A stretch of DNA of 35,388 bases, taken from contig JAJDEV010000061.1 in the NCBI GenBank assembly GCA_029259605.1, positions 1-35,388 on the forward strand. The letters are read 5' to 3'. The notes under the pieces were generated by a model, which was not told the origin of the DNA, made no database searches, and saw only the letters and a list, made by a program, of their open reading frames with translations. Every line of letters starts with the position of its first letter. Within the stretch, counting starts at the first letter, position 1. Shown in pieces: positions 1 through 7,728 of the stretch. This DNA comes from Planctomycetota bacterium (GTDB lineage Bacteria > Planctomycetota > UBA1135 > GCA-002686595). The translations under genes were made by a program, and so were the position numbers.

Positions 1-121
1 CATCCGCTCCGGGTTGGTCTCCGGAAACGTAGGCGAAGCGGTGGATTCGGCGAGGCTTACGGGGGCCAAGCCGGAGTGGAGGACGGCGTTCTGCGGGTGA
101 ATGACTCTTGCCACAGTCTGC

Positions 122-127
122 TAGACT
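122..127 (+). promoter_or_regulatory. Possible -10 element of selD (TAGACT)
   Basis: TAGACT fits the TAnnnT -10 shape common in high-GC bacteria and ends 6 bases before the selD ATG. Transcription would then start at or next to the start codon. No convincing -35 is seen 16-18 bases upstream, so this is weak. Bases 1-121 hold no gene I can support. A GGAG followed by ATG on the minus strand at the extreme left edge could be the start of a divergent gene running out of the window. Confidence 0.3.
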
Positions 128-133
128 GCCGCC

Positions 134-1198
134 ATGACTCCCTCCGAGAAGATGCGCCTCACCGACTACGCTTCCTGCGCCGGCTGAGCAGCCAAGCTGC
201 CGCAAGGCGAGCTCGCGCAGGTCCTGCGCGACGTCACTCCCGCGAACGATTCACGCCTGCTGGTCGGCCCGCAGACCCTGGACGACGCCGGTGTCGTGGT
301 CCTCGGCGAGTCCGAGGGGTTGCCGCCCGGCGTGCGCATCGGGCTCGTGCAGACGGTCGACTTCTTTCCGCCGGTCATCGACGACCCGACGCTGTACGGC
401 GAGATCGCGGCCGCGAACTCGCTGTCCGACGTCTACGCGATGGCGGGCACGCCGTTCAGCGCGCTCTCGCTGGCCGGTTTCCCGAAGGGCTTCTCGAAGG
501 AGTGGATGGGGGAGATCCTCAAGGGCGGCAACCGCAAGATCGCCGCCGCCGGAGCGATCCTCGCGGGTGGTCACACGGTCGAGTCCGAGGTCCAGTTCGG
601 CTACGCGATCACGGGCACGATCGATCCCGAGCGCGTCGCGACGAACGCGGGCGCGCGCGCCGGCGACGTGGCCTACCTGACCAAGTCGCTCGGCATGGGC
701 TGCATGACGACCGCGGCCAAGGCGGGCAAGATCGACTGGGCGACCATGGAGCCGGCGGCGCGCCAGATGGCCGAGCTCAACGACCGCGCCGCCGACGCGA
801 TGCGCACGGTCGACTTCCACGCCTGCACCGACATCACCGGCTTCGGGTTGATCGGCCACACGATGAACATCGCGCGCGCGAGTGATCTGTCGCTCCGCGT
901 CGAGACCGCGACGATCCCGCTGTTCGGCGACGTGATCGAGCTCGCGAAGCGCGGACTCTATTCCGGCGGCTCCAAGCGCGGACGGGCGGCGCTGGGCGAC
1001 GACGTACAGATCGCGAGCGGGCTCGACGACGCGCTCGTCGGGATCCTGTTCGACGCGGAGACGTCGGGCGGCCTCTTCATCGTCATCGCTCCGGAGGACG
1101 CGTCGCGGCTCGAGGACGAGCTACGCGAGCGCGACCTGCCCGTGCATCGCATCGGTGAGTTCGGCCCCGCGGGCGAGCACCGGATTCAGCTCGTCTAG
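134..1198 (+). CDS. selD: Selenophosphate synthetase SelD, a selenoprotein with in-frame TGA
   Basis: SelD makes selenophosphate from selenide and ATP, the selenium donor for Sec-tRNA(Sec). Reading from ATG 134 gives 354 residues, the usual family length, if TGA 185-187 (codon 18) is read as selenocysteine. The N-terminus reads MRLTDYASCAGU-AAKL. The Sec at 18 and Lys at 21 match the Cys17/Lys20 pair of the E. coli enzyme, and the TLDDAG metal-binding motif follows at about 48-53. The DxTGFG-like segment (TDITGFGLIGH) and the GGLF-type C-terminal motif (ETSGGLFIV) are present. A hairpin just after the TGA resembles a bacterial SECIS, and selC lies 2.3 kb downstream. Conventional gene calling would start it at 296 and lose the active site. 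I see no Shine-Dalgarno sequence, and a -10-like TAGACT ends only 6 bases before the ATG, so the message may be leaderless. The convergent neighbour ends 9 bases away. Confidence 0.95.
185..187 (+). other. Recoded TGA (selenocysteine codon 18 of SelD)
   Basis: The reading frame is open on both sides of this single TGA. The flanking protein (SCAG before, AAKL after) is the SelD active-site loop, where the family has Cys or Sec. Conservation of frame and motif across the stop makes recoding far more likely than a nonsense mutation. Confidence 0.93.
214..230 (+). promoter_or_regulatory. Bacterial SECIS-like hairpin in selD
   Basis: CGCGCAG (214-220) pairs perfectly with CTGCGCG (224-230), leaving a GTC loop. 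The apex GCAGGTCCTGC closely resembles the E. coli fdhF SECIS apex GCAGGTCTGC, whose loop G and U are contacted by SelB. The loop GT lies 33 bases after the TGA, further than in fdhF but within the range reported for bacterial SECIS elements. A small separate hairpin (GCAGC-CAA-GCTGC, 188-200) sits between. Function as a SelB site is inferred. Confidence 0.8.
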
Positions 1199-1210
1199 CG
1201 ATTCCGCTAG
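1195..1210. terminator. Stop-anchored palindrome between selD and the convergent exporter gene
   Basis: CTAGCG (1195-1200) and CGCTAG (1205-1210) form a 6-bp inverted repeat with a 4-base loop. The TAG stop of selD lies in the left arm and the TAG stop of the minus-strand gene in the right arm. There is no T-run, so a role in termination is only suggested by position. Confidence 0.4.
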
Positions 1211-1872
1211 CGACGCTTCAGCCTGCCGAGGATGCGCAGGTAGGCGACGCGGCCGATGATCAGGAGCACGGCGACCGTCGAGCCGACGAGCACCGGGCTG
1301 CGCGCGAGGATCTCGGCCTGCTCGCCGACGAACGTCGCGAGCAGCGCGAACGACGTCGCGGTTCCGGCCGACCCGAGCGCGATCGCCGCGACGCCCGCGA
1401 TGCGCGTCAGTCCGGTGAGCCGTGCGGCGAACGCGCCCGTGACGGCGCCGGTCGCGGCGAGCGGCAGCATCACGAAGAGCGCCACGCCGAAGAATGCCAT
1501 GCGTTCGAGGCCGGGGTACTTGGTGATCACCGCGAGCGCCTTGCCGCGCATCCGACGCAACCACCGACCGAACACGGGCGTGCGCTCGAGGCTCTCGAGT
1601 CCCGACAGCAGCGCGAACGCGAGGATGAGGTCGATGAGCCAGACCATGATCGCGAGCACCCACGGCGACGGCGTGTTGTCGCGCACTCCGCTGAAGATGA
1701 CGAACTTGCCGAGGAAGAGCAGCGAGATCGCCGCGTGTTGGCCGAGCTCCTTCAACTGCTCCGCGCCCAGTTCGGCCCAGATGTCGCCGATCGAGAACGC
1801 GATGCCGCCGAGGCACGCGATCGCGCACCAGCGATAGGCGAGGCGTTCGGCACGGGTTTCGTCGCGAGGCAT
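1207..1872 (-). CDS. Small multidrug-export family membrane protein (COG2426-like)
   Basis: This is a 221-residue hydrophobic protein with about four or five membrane segments (about 15-35, 45-65, 70-92, 125-175 and 190-212). The segment around 125-150 (MLPLAATGAVTGAFAARLTG) matches the LPLPGTGAxTGA signature of the Sm_multidrug_ex family (PF06695). The family name is historical and the real substrate is unknown. The C-terminus is basic (GRLKRR), consistent with a cytoplasmic end. The gene is divergent from the glycerophosphodiesterase with a 50-bp gap and convergent with selD. ATG at 1872 is taken as the start, with no strong ribosome-binding site. Nothing links it to selenium use except position. 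Confidence 0.7.
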   Translation of the reverse strand: MPRDETRAERLAYRWCAIACLGGIAFSIGDIWAELGAEQLKELGQHAAISLLFLGKFVIFSGVRDNTPSPWVLAIMVWLIDLILAFALLSGLESLERTPVFGRWLRRMRGKALAVITKYPGLERMAFFGVALFVMLPLAATGAVTGAFAARLTGLTRIAGVAAIALGSAGTATSFALLATFVGEQAEILARSPVLVGSTVAVLLIIGRVAYLRILGRLKRR

Positions 1873-1922
1873 GGAGCGGATTCTTCCCCGCCGGCGTCCG
1901 GTTTGGAAGATTGGGGTGAGCG

Positions 1923-3443
1923 ATGCACAAACCCATCGACGGAATCGGCGAGTATGGTGAGCTCGTGCCCGGGCCGCCCTGGATCCTCGGGCACCGCGGC
2001 GCCCCGGTCGACGCGCCGGAGAACACGCTGGTCTCGCTGCGCCGCGCGCTCGACCTCGGGCTCGACGGGGTCGAATACGACGTGCACGCGTGCGCGACGG
2101 GCGAGCCGGTCCTGATCCACGACGAGACGCTCGAGCGCACGACGGACGGGCACGGGCTCGTGCGTGACCTCACGCTGCCCGAGCTGACCGGCCTCGACGC
2201 GGGCGGGTGGTTCAAGAAGGTGTTCGTCGGCGAGCCGCTGCCGCTGCTCGAGGAGGCGCTCGACCTGCCCGGGAACCGGAGCGGTGCGTTTCCCCAGCAC
2301 ATGATCGAGCTGAAGGACCCGACCCTCGCGCAGGAGGTTGCGCGCCAGCTGCGCGAGCGCGCCGTGCCGCTCTCCGTGCGCGTCGCTTCGTTCCACCGAC
2401 GCGTCTGTCTGGAGGCGCGCGATCTCGGGCTGCCGACGATGCTGCTCGCGTACGAGGCGAACAAGGACGACCTCGCGTTCGTGCGCGACGAGCGCCTGTC
2501 CGCGTTCGGCACCGCGCCCGGTGGATGGACGAACGCGGTCGGCGCGCTCGAATGGGACTGCGAGCGCTGGTCGTGGGCGGTCGACGATCCCGACGATCTC
2601 TACGCGGCCTGTCGCACGCCGCTCTTCGGCTTCAACACGAATTATCCGCGCCGTGCGCTCGCGACGCGCGCGCTCGTCTACCTCACGCCGGACGACGACG
2701 GTCCGTATCCGCTGCGCGCGAGTCCGCTCGAGGTGCCCGTCCTCGACGATCCGCGCGAGTCGCCGCTCGAGCGCGATGGCAAGCACGGCGAGTGGACGGG
2801 CGAGTGGCACGTCGACGTGCGCGTGCGCAACCCGTTCGGGTTTCCGGTCGCGGTCGCGCTCGGCGTCGCCGTGCGCGGTGGCGCGTTCGAAGTGTCGGGT
2901 GCGCCGGTCGCGCTGCGCCTCGATCCACAGCAGGAAGCGAGCGTGCCGCTGACGCTCGCGGGCGGCTCGTGGTCGCCGGCCGAGGATCCGTCGCTGCACG
3001 CGCGCTTCGTCTGGCGCCGCGGTCCCGGGCGTCCCGAGGAGAGCCTCGTGCTCGAGCGTCCGCTCGAGCGCGTGCGGACGCTCACGCTCGGTGCCACCGC
3101 GCTGCGCGTTCCGATGCTGCGCGAACATCCGACCCAGGTCGCCGCCTCGATGACGCTGCGGCGGCAGGGGCGCGATCTCATCGCTTGGGTCGAGAATCCC
3201 GGCGGTCTGGCGGACGTGCGCGCGGTGCTGCGCATCGGAGATCGCGTGCGCGTCGGCGGGCGCGGCGTGCGCGTTCCGCTTCCCACGGATTCGAAGGCGA
3301 GCGGCGCGCTGCGCTTCTCGATCGGCTTCGAGGGGCGCGCGGAGGAGCACGCGCCGCGCGAGCTGCGCCGCTTCGGCGGCGGACTGCCGTATGGATTGCG
3401 AGCGGGGGCACCCGGGCGCCTGCTTCTGGACGCCGACGCTTGA
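1923..3443 (+). CDS. Glycerophosphodiester phosphodiesterase with a C-terminal extension
   Basis: This 506-residue protein has an N-terminal GDPD TIM-barrel domain (about 20-260). Catalytic and metal residues are visible: HRG at 24-26, E33 in APENT, EYD at 51-53 and H66 in IHDETLERTTDG. The family hydrolyses glycerophosphodiesters to glycerol-3-phosphate and an alcohol. Typical GDPDs are about 250 residues. Here about 240 more residues follow, rich in beta-strand-like alternation (WHVDVRVRNPFGFPVAVAL), suggesting one or two beta-sandwich domains of unknown role. There is no clear signal peptide. GGGGTGAG upstream of ATG 1923 is a reasonable ribosome-binding site. The stop overlaps the -35 of the likely selC promoter. 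Confidence 0.85.
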   Translation: MHKPIDGIGEYGELVPGPPWILGHRGAPVDAPENTLVSLRRALDLGLDGVEYDVHACATGEPVLIHDETLERTTDGHGLVRDLTLPELTGLDAGGWFKKVFVGEPLPLLEEALDLPGNRSGAFPQHMIELKDPTLAQEVARQLRERAVPLSVRVASFHRRVCLEARDLGLPTMLLAYEANKDDLAFVRDERLSAFGTAPGGWTNAVGALEWDCERWSWAVDDPDDLYAACRTPLFGFNTNYPRRALATRALVYLTPDDDGPYPLRASPLEVPVLDDPRESPLERDGKHGEWTGEWHVDVRVRNPFGFPVAVALGVAVRGGAFEVSGAPVALRLDPQQEASVPLTLAGGSWSPAEDPSLHARFVWRRGPGRPEESLVLERPLERVRTLTLGATALRVPMLREHPTQVAASMTLRRQGRDLIAWVENPGGLADVRAVLRIGDRVRVGGRGVRVPLPTDSKASGALRFSIGFEGRAEEHAPRELRRFGGGLPYGLRAGAPGRLLLDADA

Positions 3444-3469
3444 GTCGCGACGCGACCAGGCTCTAATAC
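3440..3469 (+). promoter_or_regulatory. Likely selC promoter
   Basis: TTGAGT (3440-3445), an 18-base spacer and TAATAC (3464-3469) lie 12 bases upstream of the mature tRNA 5' end, giving an expected start at about 3475-3477. The -35 overlaps the TGA stop of the preceding gene. The context is right for a stand-alone tRNA transcript, but it is untested. Confidence 0.5.
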
Positions 3470-3481
3470 CCGTCCCTCGGC

Positions 3482-3579
3482 GGGAGTGGATCGGTGCTGG
3501 TGTGCCGCCCGGCCTTCAAAGCCGGTTGGGCCTCGTGAACAGCGGGGCCGGTGGGTTCGATTCCCATGCACTCCCGCCA
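3482..3579 (+). tRNA. selC: tRNA-Sec (anticodon TCA), CCA encoded
   Basis: The 98-nt RNA folds as a bacterial selenocysteine tRNA. The acceptor is GGGAGTGG with GCACTCCC: seven pairs plus a G-G mismatch at pair 8. The D stem is long at six pairs (3492-3497 with 3502-3507, two wobble). The anticodon stem is CCGGC/GCCGG with loop CTTCAAA and anticodon TCA at 3516-3518. The variable arm has seven pairs (3529-3535 with 3543-3549), and the T arm has loop TTCGATT. G is the discriminator and CCA 3577-3579 is encoded. Length, long extra arm and TCA anticodon exclude an ordinary Ser tRNA. SelA, SelB and the selD product here are its expected partners. Confidence 0.96.
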
Positions 3580-3610
3580 TTCCGTTGGCCGGCTCGACCG
3601 CACGAACACG

Positions 3611-4615
3611 TTGCCTCAACTCACCCTGCGCGAGTATCGCCCCGGCGACGAGGTCGGGATCCTCGAAACGTTCAACCGTATCTTCGCCGCGGTCGACCCG
3701 ACGTTCGTGCCGCGCACCGAGGCCCTTTGGCGCTGGCAGTTCCTCGCGAATCCGTCGCGCGCCATCGTCCTCTTGGCGCTGACCGAGGACGGCGCGGTGG
3801 CGGGGCAACTCGCGAACGTGTTGCAGCGCGTGTGGCTCGACGGAGAGCTGCGGAGCTTCAGCCAGGCCGTCGACAGCATGAGCGATCCGGCGCTGCGTCA
3901 GGGGCTCAAGCGCGAGAGCCTGCAGGCGCGGCTCGGCAACATGTACGCGGACAAGTACGCGGGGCCGGCGCCCGGGCAGCAGGCGCTCCTCTGGGGTGCG
4001 CCGGTGCCCGCCGCCTGGCGCGTCGGGCGCACCTTCATCCGCTACGAGGTCGTGCGCACGCAGCTCAAGCTCGTCGCGTCGCCCGACGCTCTCGCGCCGG
4101 GCGCGGCAGCGGGCGTCGAGGTCGAGACCGTGGACGCCTTTCCCTACGACATCGCCGACGTGTTCGAGAGCGCCGCGACGCGCCACCGCGCGATCGCCGT
4201 GCGCGACAAGCCGCAGATGGACTGGCGCTTCGTCGAGCATCCGGAGAACGACTACGAGATCGCGATCGCGCGGCGCTCGAAGCGACCGGTCGGTTGCGCG
4301 GTGTTCCGCCGCGGTGCGTTCGACGGTGAGGTGGACGTGGGGCTCGTCGCGGACTGGTTCGTCGCGCCGGGCGACGAGGGCGCGGCCAACGCGCTGCTCG
4401 CGTGGTTGCGCGAAGCCGCGCGGCGGGCGAGCGTGACGCGGCTCGTCGCGCTCTTCCCGGACACGGTGGACGAATGGCTCGCCTTCCAGGCGGCCGGCTT
4501 CCACGCCGAACCCACGCGCTACACGATCGTCGGTCGCGAGTGCGTGCTGCCGTACGACATGCAGTGGATGCGCGCGCACTGGTTCTACACGCTCGGGGAC
4601 ACGGACCTCGTCTGA
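3611..4615 (+). CDS. GNAT-like acyltransferase, first of a coupled pair
   Basis: This 334-residue protein opens as a GNAT domain does (LTLREYRPGDEVGILETFN), with a YR.P-type segment near 40 (WRWQFLANPSR). A second half ends in a GNAT-like stretch (ADWFVAPGDEGAANALLAWL). GNAT enzymes move an acyl group from acyl-CoA to an amine; the substrate here is unknown. Earlier in-frame starts (GTG 3551, ATG 3566) lie inside selC, so TTG 3611 is chosen; that start is tentative. The stop overlaps the next start as TGATG, implying translational coupling. MDWRFVEHPENDYEIAI aligns with LNWRFVDRPGHDYTILG in the next gene, showing that the two are paralogs. Related multi-domain GNATs sit in polysaccharide loci, but no such locus is visible here. 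Confidence 0.65.
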   Translation: MPQLTLREYRPGDEVGILETFNRIFAAVDPTFVPRTEALWRWQFLANPSRAIVLLALTEDGAVAGQLANVLQRVWLDGELRSFSQAVDSMSDPALRQGLKRESLQARLGNMYADKYAGPAPGQQALLWGAPVPAAWRVGRTFIRYEVVRTQLKLVASPDALAPGAAAGVEVETVDAFPYDIADVFESAATRHRAIAVRDKPQMDWRFVEHPENDYEIAIARRSKRPVGCAVFRRGAFDGEVDVGLVADWFVAPGDEGAANALLAWLREAARRASVTRLVALFPDTVDEWLAFQAAGFHAEPTRYTIVGRECVLPYDMQWMRAHWFYTLGDTDLV

Positions 4616-5592
4616 TGAACATCGCTCCCGAATTTCGACCGACGCGTGCGAGCGACGAGCACGCCGTGTGCACGGCGCTCGGCCTCGACGCGCCGTCGTG
4701 GAGCTGGGCCTACGGCGCCAACCCCGCGGGCTCGAACGCCCTCGCCGCCTTCGGCGCGAACGGCGCGCTCGTCGCGCACTACGGCGGCGTCGGCCGGCGC
4801 GCGATCGTCGGCGGCAAGGAACGCCGCATCTCCGAGGTCGCGCACCCGTTCGAGGCCGCGCCCGGACACCTCGCGCTCTCCGCCAAGGGCTACTTCGACG
4901 CGTTCGGCGGTCCGCGCGGAGACGTGGTCCTGTACGGGTGGCCGGAGGATCGGCGCCTGGCGACGAAGCTGCTCGAGTTCGAGGTCGTCCGCACGGAGGA
5001 CGTGCTCGTGTACGACGGACGCGCACACCTCGCCACGACGGACGCGAGTGTGCGCGTCGAGCGGCTCGAGCGCTTCGACGAACACGCGCGTTGGCTCTAC
5101 GACCGCTGCGCCGGCGCGTTCGGCGCGAGCGTGATTCGCGACGCCGAGTACCTGAACTGGCGCTTCGTCGATCGTCCCGGGCACGACTACACGATCCTCG
5201 GCGCGCGCGACGACGACGGAATCCTGCGCGGCTACGCGGTGCTCGCGCGCGCGACGAACGCGGGCGCGGTCCGCGTGCACGCCGGCGAGCCGTGGCCCGG
5301 ACGCGCGTTGCTCGTCGACTGGCTCGTCCCGGCGGACGAACCGAACGTGGGCGACAGCCTGTTGTCCGCCGCGGTCGCCGAGGCGCGGCGCGATCGAGCG
5401 CAAGGTGTCGACGCCTCGCTCACGGCTTCGATCCCGCCCTGGTCGCCGTGGTTCGAGCGCTTCCAACGCGCCGGATTCCGCGTCTGTTTCGACGAGCGTG
5501 CGCTCGTCGCGCGGGCGTTCGTCCGCAAGTACGACGACCTCTGGCTGCGCGACAACGCCTGGCTGACGCTCTCCGACTGGATCGCCGTCTGA
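4615..5592 (+). CDS. GNAT-like acyltransferase, second of a coupled pair
   Basis: This 325-residue paralog of the preceding gene starts at ATG 4615, overlapping the upstream stop by one base (TGATG). It begins EFRPTRASDEHAVCTALG, has SWSWAYGANPAG where the first copy has WRWQFLANPSR, shares the Y/MxWRFV motif near 180, and ends with a GNAT-like acetyl-CoA region around 230-300. The acyl acceptor cannot be told from the sequence. Coupling at fixed stoichiometry suggests a heteromer or two related substrates, which is inference. A 59-bp gap separates it from the NfeD gene. Confidence 0.65.
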   Translation: MNIAPEFRPTRASDEHAVCTALGLDAPSWSWAYGANPAGSNALAAFGANGALVAHYGGVGRRAIVGGKERRISEVAHPFEAAPGHLALSAKGYFDAFGGPRGDVVLYGWPEDRRLATKLLEFEVVRTEDVLVYDGRAHLATTDASVRVERLERFDEHARWLYDRCAGAFGASVIRDAEYLNWRFVDRPGHDYTILGARDDDGILRGYAVLARATNAGAVRVHAGEPWPGRALLVDWLVPADEPNVGDSLLSAAVAEARRDRAQGVDASLTASIPPWSPWFERFQRAGFRVCFDERALVARAFVRKYDDLWLRDNAWLTLSDWIAV

Positions 5593-5651
5593 GTTTCCTC
5601 GCAGGGGAGGTCCGGGGGTCCGATGGTGTATCCTGCGTGCGGTTCGTCCCC

Positions 5652-7196
5652 ATGGAGAGCAGTACGCAATCCGACCTTCTCTCGCGCGTCCGTCGCGTGT
5701 GCTCGCTCGTCTTCGCCGCGCTGCTCGTGGTCGGCTCGGCGCAAGGCGCGGCCCAGGACTCCGGGGACGCCGCGCGCGGCTCGCGCGGTTATCGCATCGA
5801 GATCCGAGGTCCGATCGACACGGCGGTGCAGTCGCACCTCGCGCGCGCGATCAAGCTGGCCGAGGCCGACCGCGCGCGGCTCGTGCTCGACATCGACACG
5901 CCGGGCGGCGGCGTCGAGGTCACGTGGCAGATGGCGCGCGCGCTGCAGAACGCGAACGAAAACGGTGTCCGCACGATCGCGTGGGTGAACGAGCGCGCGA
6001 CGTCGGCGGGCTCGATGCTCTCGATGGCGTGCGAGCTGCTCTACATGCGGCCGACCGCGACGATCGGCTCCGCGCTGCCGGTCACGATCGGCATCAACGG
6101 CATGCAACCGACGTCGACGGACGAACAGATTCGCGAGAAGGAGCTGTCGTACTGTCGCGAGGAGTTCCGCGTGATCGCGGAGAAGAGCGGGCGCTCCGGT
6201 CTGCTCGCCGAGGCGATGGTCGACCCCGACATCGAGGTCGTGCTGCTCGAGGTCGACGGCGTGAGAACGCTCGCGTCCTCGACCGAGTACAACGACATGC
6301 GCCAGCGCGGCGAGGTGCCGCGCTTCCTGCGCACCGTCGTCTCGCGCGAGAAGTTGCTCAACGTCGGGGGCGAGGAGGCGCTCGACCTCGGGTTGGCGGA
6401 CGGGCTGGTCGACTCGCTCGACGAGCTCGCGTCGTTCGTCGGGCTCGAGCCCGCGGAACTCGTGCTCGTTCCGCGCACGCGTTCGGAGGACGTCGCGGGG
6501 CTGCTCAGCGTTTGGACGCCGCTGCTCCTGATCCTCGCCTTCGTGCTCGCGTACGTCGAAATGAAGATCCCGGGCTTCGGCGTCGCGGGCATCCTGTCGG
6601 TCGTGTGCTTCGGGCTCGTCCTGTTCGGACGCTACCTGGTCGGACTCGCCGACGTGCCGCACGTGATCCTGATGGCGGTCGGCGTCGCGCTGATCGCGGC
6701 CGAGCTCTTCCTCTTCCCCGGAACGATCTGGGCCGGCGCGCTCGGCGCGCTCAGCCTGATGATCGGCATCGTCTGGTCCTTCGCCGGGATCGGGACCGGG
6801 TTCGAGTACGCGCTCGACCGCGAGATCCTGCTCGACCAGGCGCTGCGCGTCATGGGCGCCGCGGTGGTCGCCATGATCGCGACCTGGTCCCTGTCACGCT
6901 TCCTGCCGCGGACGCCGATGTTCAGCCGGCTCGTGCTCGATGCGGGCGGCGATCGTGTGGCGAGCGCCGCGATGCCCGAGGCGTCCGGCGCGCACGCACG
7001 GGTCGCGATCGTCGGCGCCACGGGGCGTTCGTTGACCGCCCTACGCCCGGTGGGCAAGGTGGTCCTCGTGGCCGACCCGGACATCGACTTCGAAGCGCGC
7101 TCGAGCGGGGGAGAGATCGGGCGCGGGTGCGCAATCCGCGTCGTCGAGGTCCAACCCTCCGGCCGCCTCGTCGTCGAGGAGGACAGCTCCGCATGA
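5652..7196 (+). CDS. NfeD-type membrane serine protease (long form)
   Basis: The 514-residue protein starts with a signal sequence ([18 protein letters not shown], about 18-35). A ClpP-class protease domain follows (about 45-260), with [19 protein letters not shown] at 80-98 and nucleophile Ser118 in ATSAGSM. A lysine near 163 is placed like the Lys of the archaeal NfeD Ser-Lys dyad. Four or five membrane helices lie at about 285-415, and a soluble C-terminal NfeD (OB-like) domain ends the protein. The family cleaves hydrophobic membrane proteins and acts with stomatin/flotillin partners. ATG 5652 is chosen because the signal peptide begins there; the open frame extends much further upstream but as antisense-quality sequence. 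It overlaps the short NfeD gene by ATGA. Confidence 0.88.
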   Translation: MESSTQSDLLSRVRRVCSLVFAALLVVGSAQGAAQDSGDAARGSRGYRIEIRGPIDTAVQSHLARAIKLAEADRARLVLDIDTPGGGVEVTWQMARALQNANENGVRTIAWVNERATSAGSMLSMACELLYMRPTATIGSALPVTIGINGMQPTSTDEQIREKELSYCREEFRVIAEKSGRSGLLAEAMVDPDIEVVLLEVDGVRTLASSTEYNDMRQRGEVPRFLRTVVSREKLLNVGGEEALDLGLADGLVDSLDELASFVGLEPAELVLVPRTRSEDVAGLLSVWTPLLLILAFVLAYVEMKIPGFGVAGILSVVCFGLVLFGRYLVGLADVPHVILMAVGVALIAAELFLFPGTIWAGALGALSLMIGIVWSFAGIGTGFEYALDREILLDQALRVMGAAVVAMIATWSLSRFLPRTPMFSRLVLDAGGDRVASAAMPEASGAHARVAIVGATGRSLTALRPVGKVVLVADPDIDFEARSSGGEIGRGCAIRVVEVQPSGRLVVEEDSSA

Positions 7197-7690
7197 CCGG
7201 CGCGGTTCTTCTACTCGGACTCGGGCTCGGCCTCGTCATCGCCGAGGTGCTCTTCCCCAGCTTCGGCGTCCTGTCGATCCTCGCGACGCTCGCGATCGTC
7301 GGCGCGGTCGTGCTCGCCTTCCGCGAGAGCAGCGTCGCCGGCTACAACTTCCTCGGCGCGACGCTCGTGCTGCTGCCGCTCTCGGTCTTCCTCGGCCTGA
7401 AGGTGTTCCCGAAGAGTCCGATGGGCAAGAGGATGGTGTCGGAGGGATTGTCGTTCGACAGCGAGGCGGCGACCGATCCGCGCGACCGCGAGCTGGTCGG
7501 AGCGGAGGGCAAGTTGGAAGCCGATTGCCATCCCGCCGGTGTCGCGCGACTGAACGGCCGCCGCGTCGACGTCGTTTCACGCGGCGAGTGGATCGAGGCC
7601 GGGCGGCGCGTGAAGGTCGTCGACGTCCAAGGCAATCGGGTCGTGATCACGGCGCTCTCCGACGAGGGCGACGACGTTTCGAACGGATAG
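7193..7690 (+). CDS. Short NfeD-family membrane protein
   Basis: This 165-residue protein has two or three hydrophobic segments (about 4-20, 25-43 and 53-73) and then an NfeD OB-fold-like domain ([20 protein letters not shown] then [16 protein letters not shown]). It lacks the protease domain, so it resembles NfeD1a-like short forms that pair with SPFH proteins. Start ATG 7193 overlaps the TGA of the protease gene (ATGA), and FloA follows 38 bp later, the classic order for this membrane-microdomain set. A role assembling or supporting FloA is known for the family and inferred here. Confidence 0.85.
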   Translation: MTGAVLLLGLGLGLVIAEVLFPSFGVLSILATLAIVGAVVLAFRESSVAGYNFLGATLVLLPLSVFLGLKVFPKSPMGKRMVSEGLSFDSEAATDPRDRELVGAEGKLEADCHPAGVARLNGRRVDVVSRGEWIEAGRRVKVVDVQGNRVVITALSDEGDDVSNG

Positions 7691-7728
7691 CCCACCGGGG
7701 CTGCGGCGCGTCGCGTCGCGAAGAAGAG

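Noticed and set aside
76..885. Open plus-strand frame over the start of selD
   Set aside because: Arg/Ala-rich translation typical of an off-frame read of GC-rich DNA; SelD in another frame explains the region.
296..1198. selD beginning at the internal start at 296
   Set aside because: This form would lack the Sec/Lys active-site loop and the DDAG motif that precede it in frame.
1752..3350. Long minus-strand frame opposite the glycerophosphodiesterase
   Set aside because: Antisense shadow: low-complexity Arg/Glu/Ala composition, while the plus strand encodes clear GDPD motifs.
3551..3610. Earlier start codons (GTG 3551, ATG 3566) for the first GNAT gene
   Set aside because: Both lie inside the mature tRNA-Sec; TTG 3611 is preferred.
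4668..5651. Upstream extension of the NfeD protease frame
   Set aside because: The extended part is off-frame GNAT sequence; the signal peptide at ATG 5652 marks the start.
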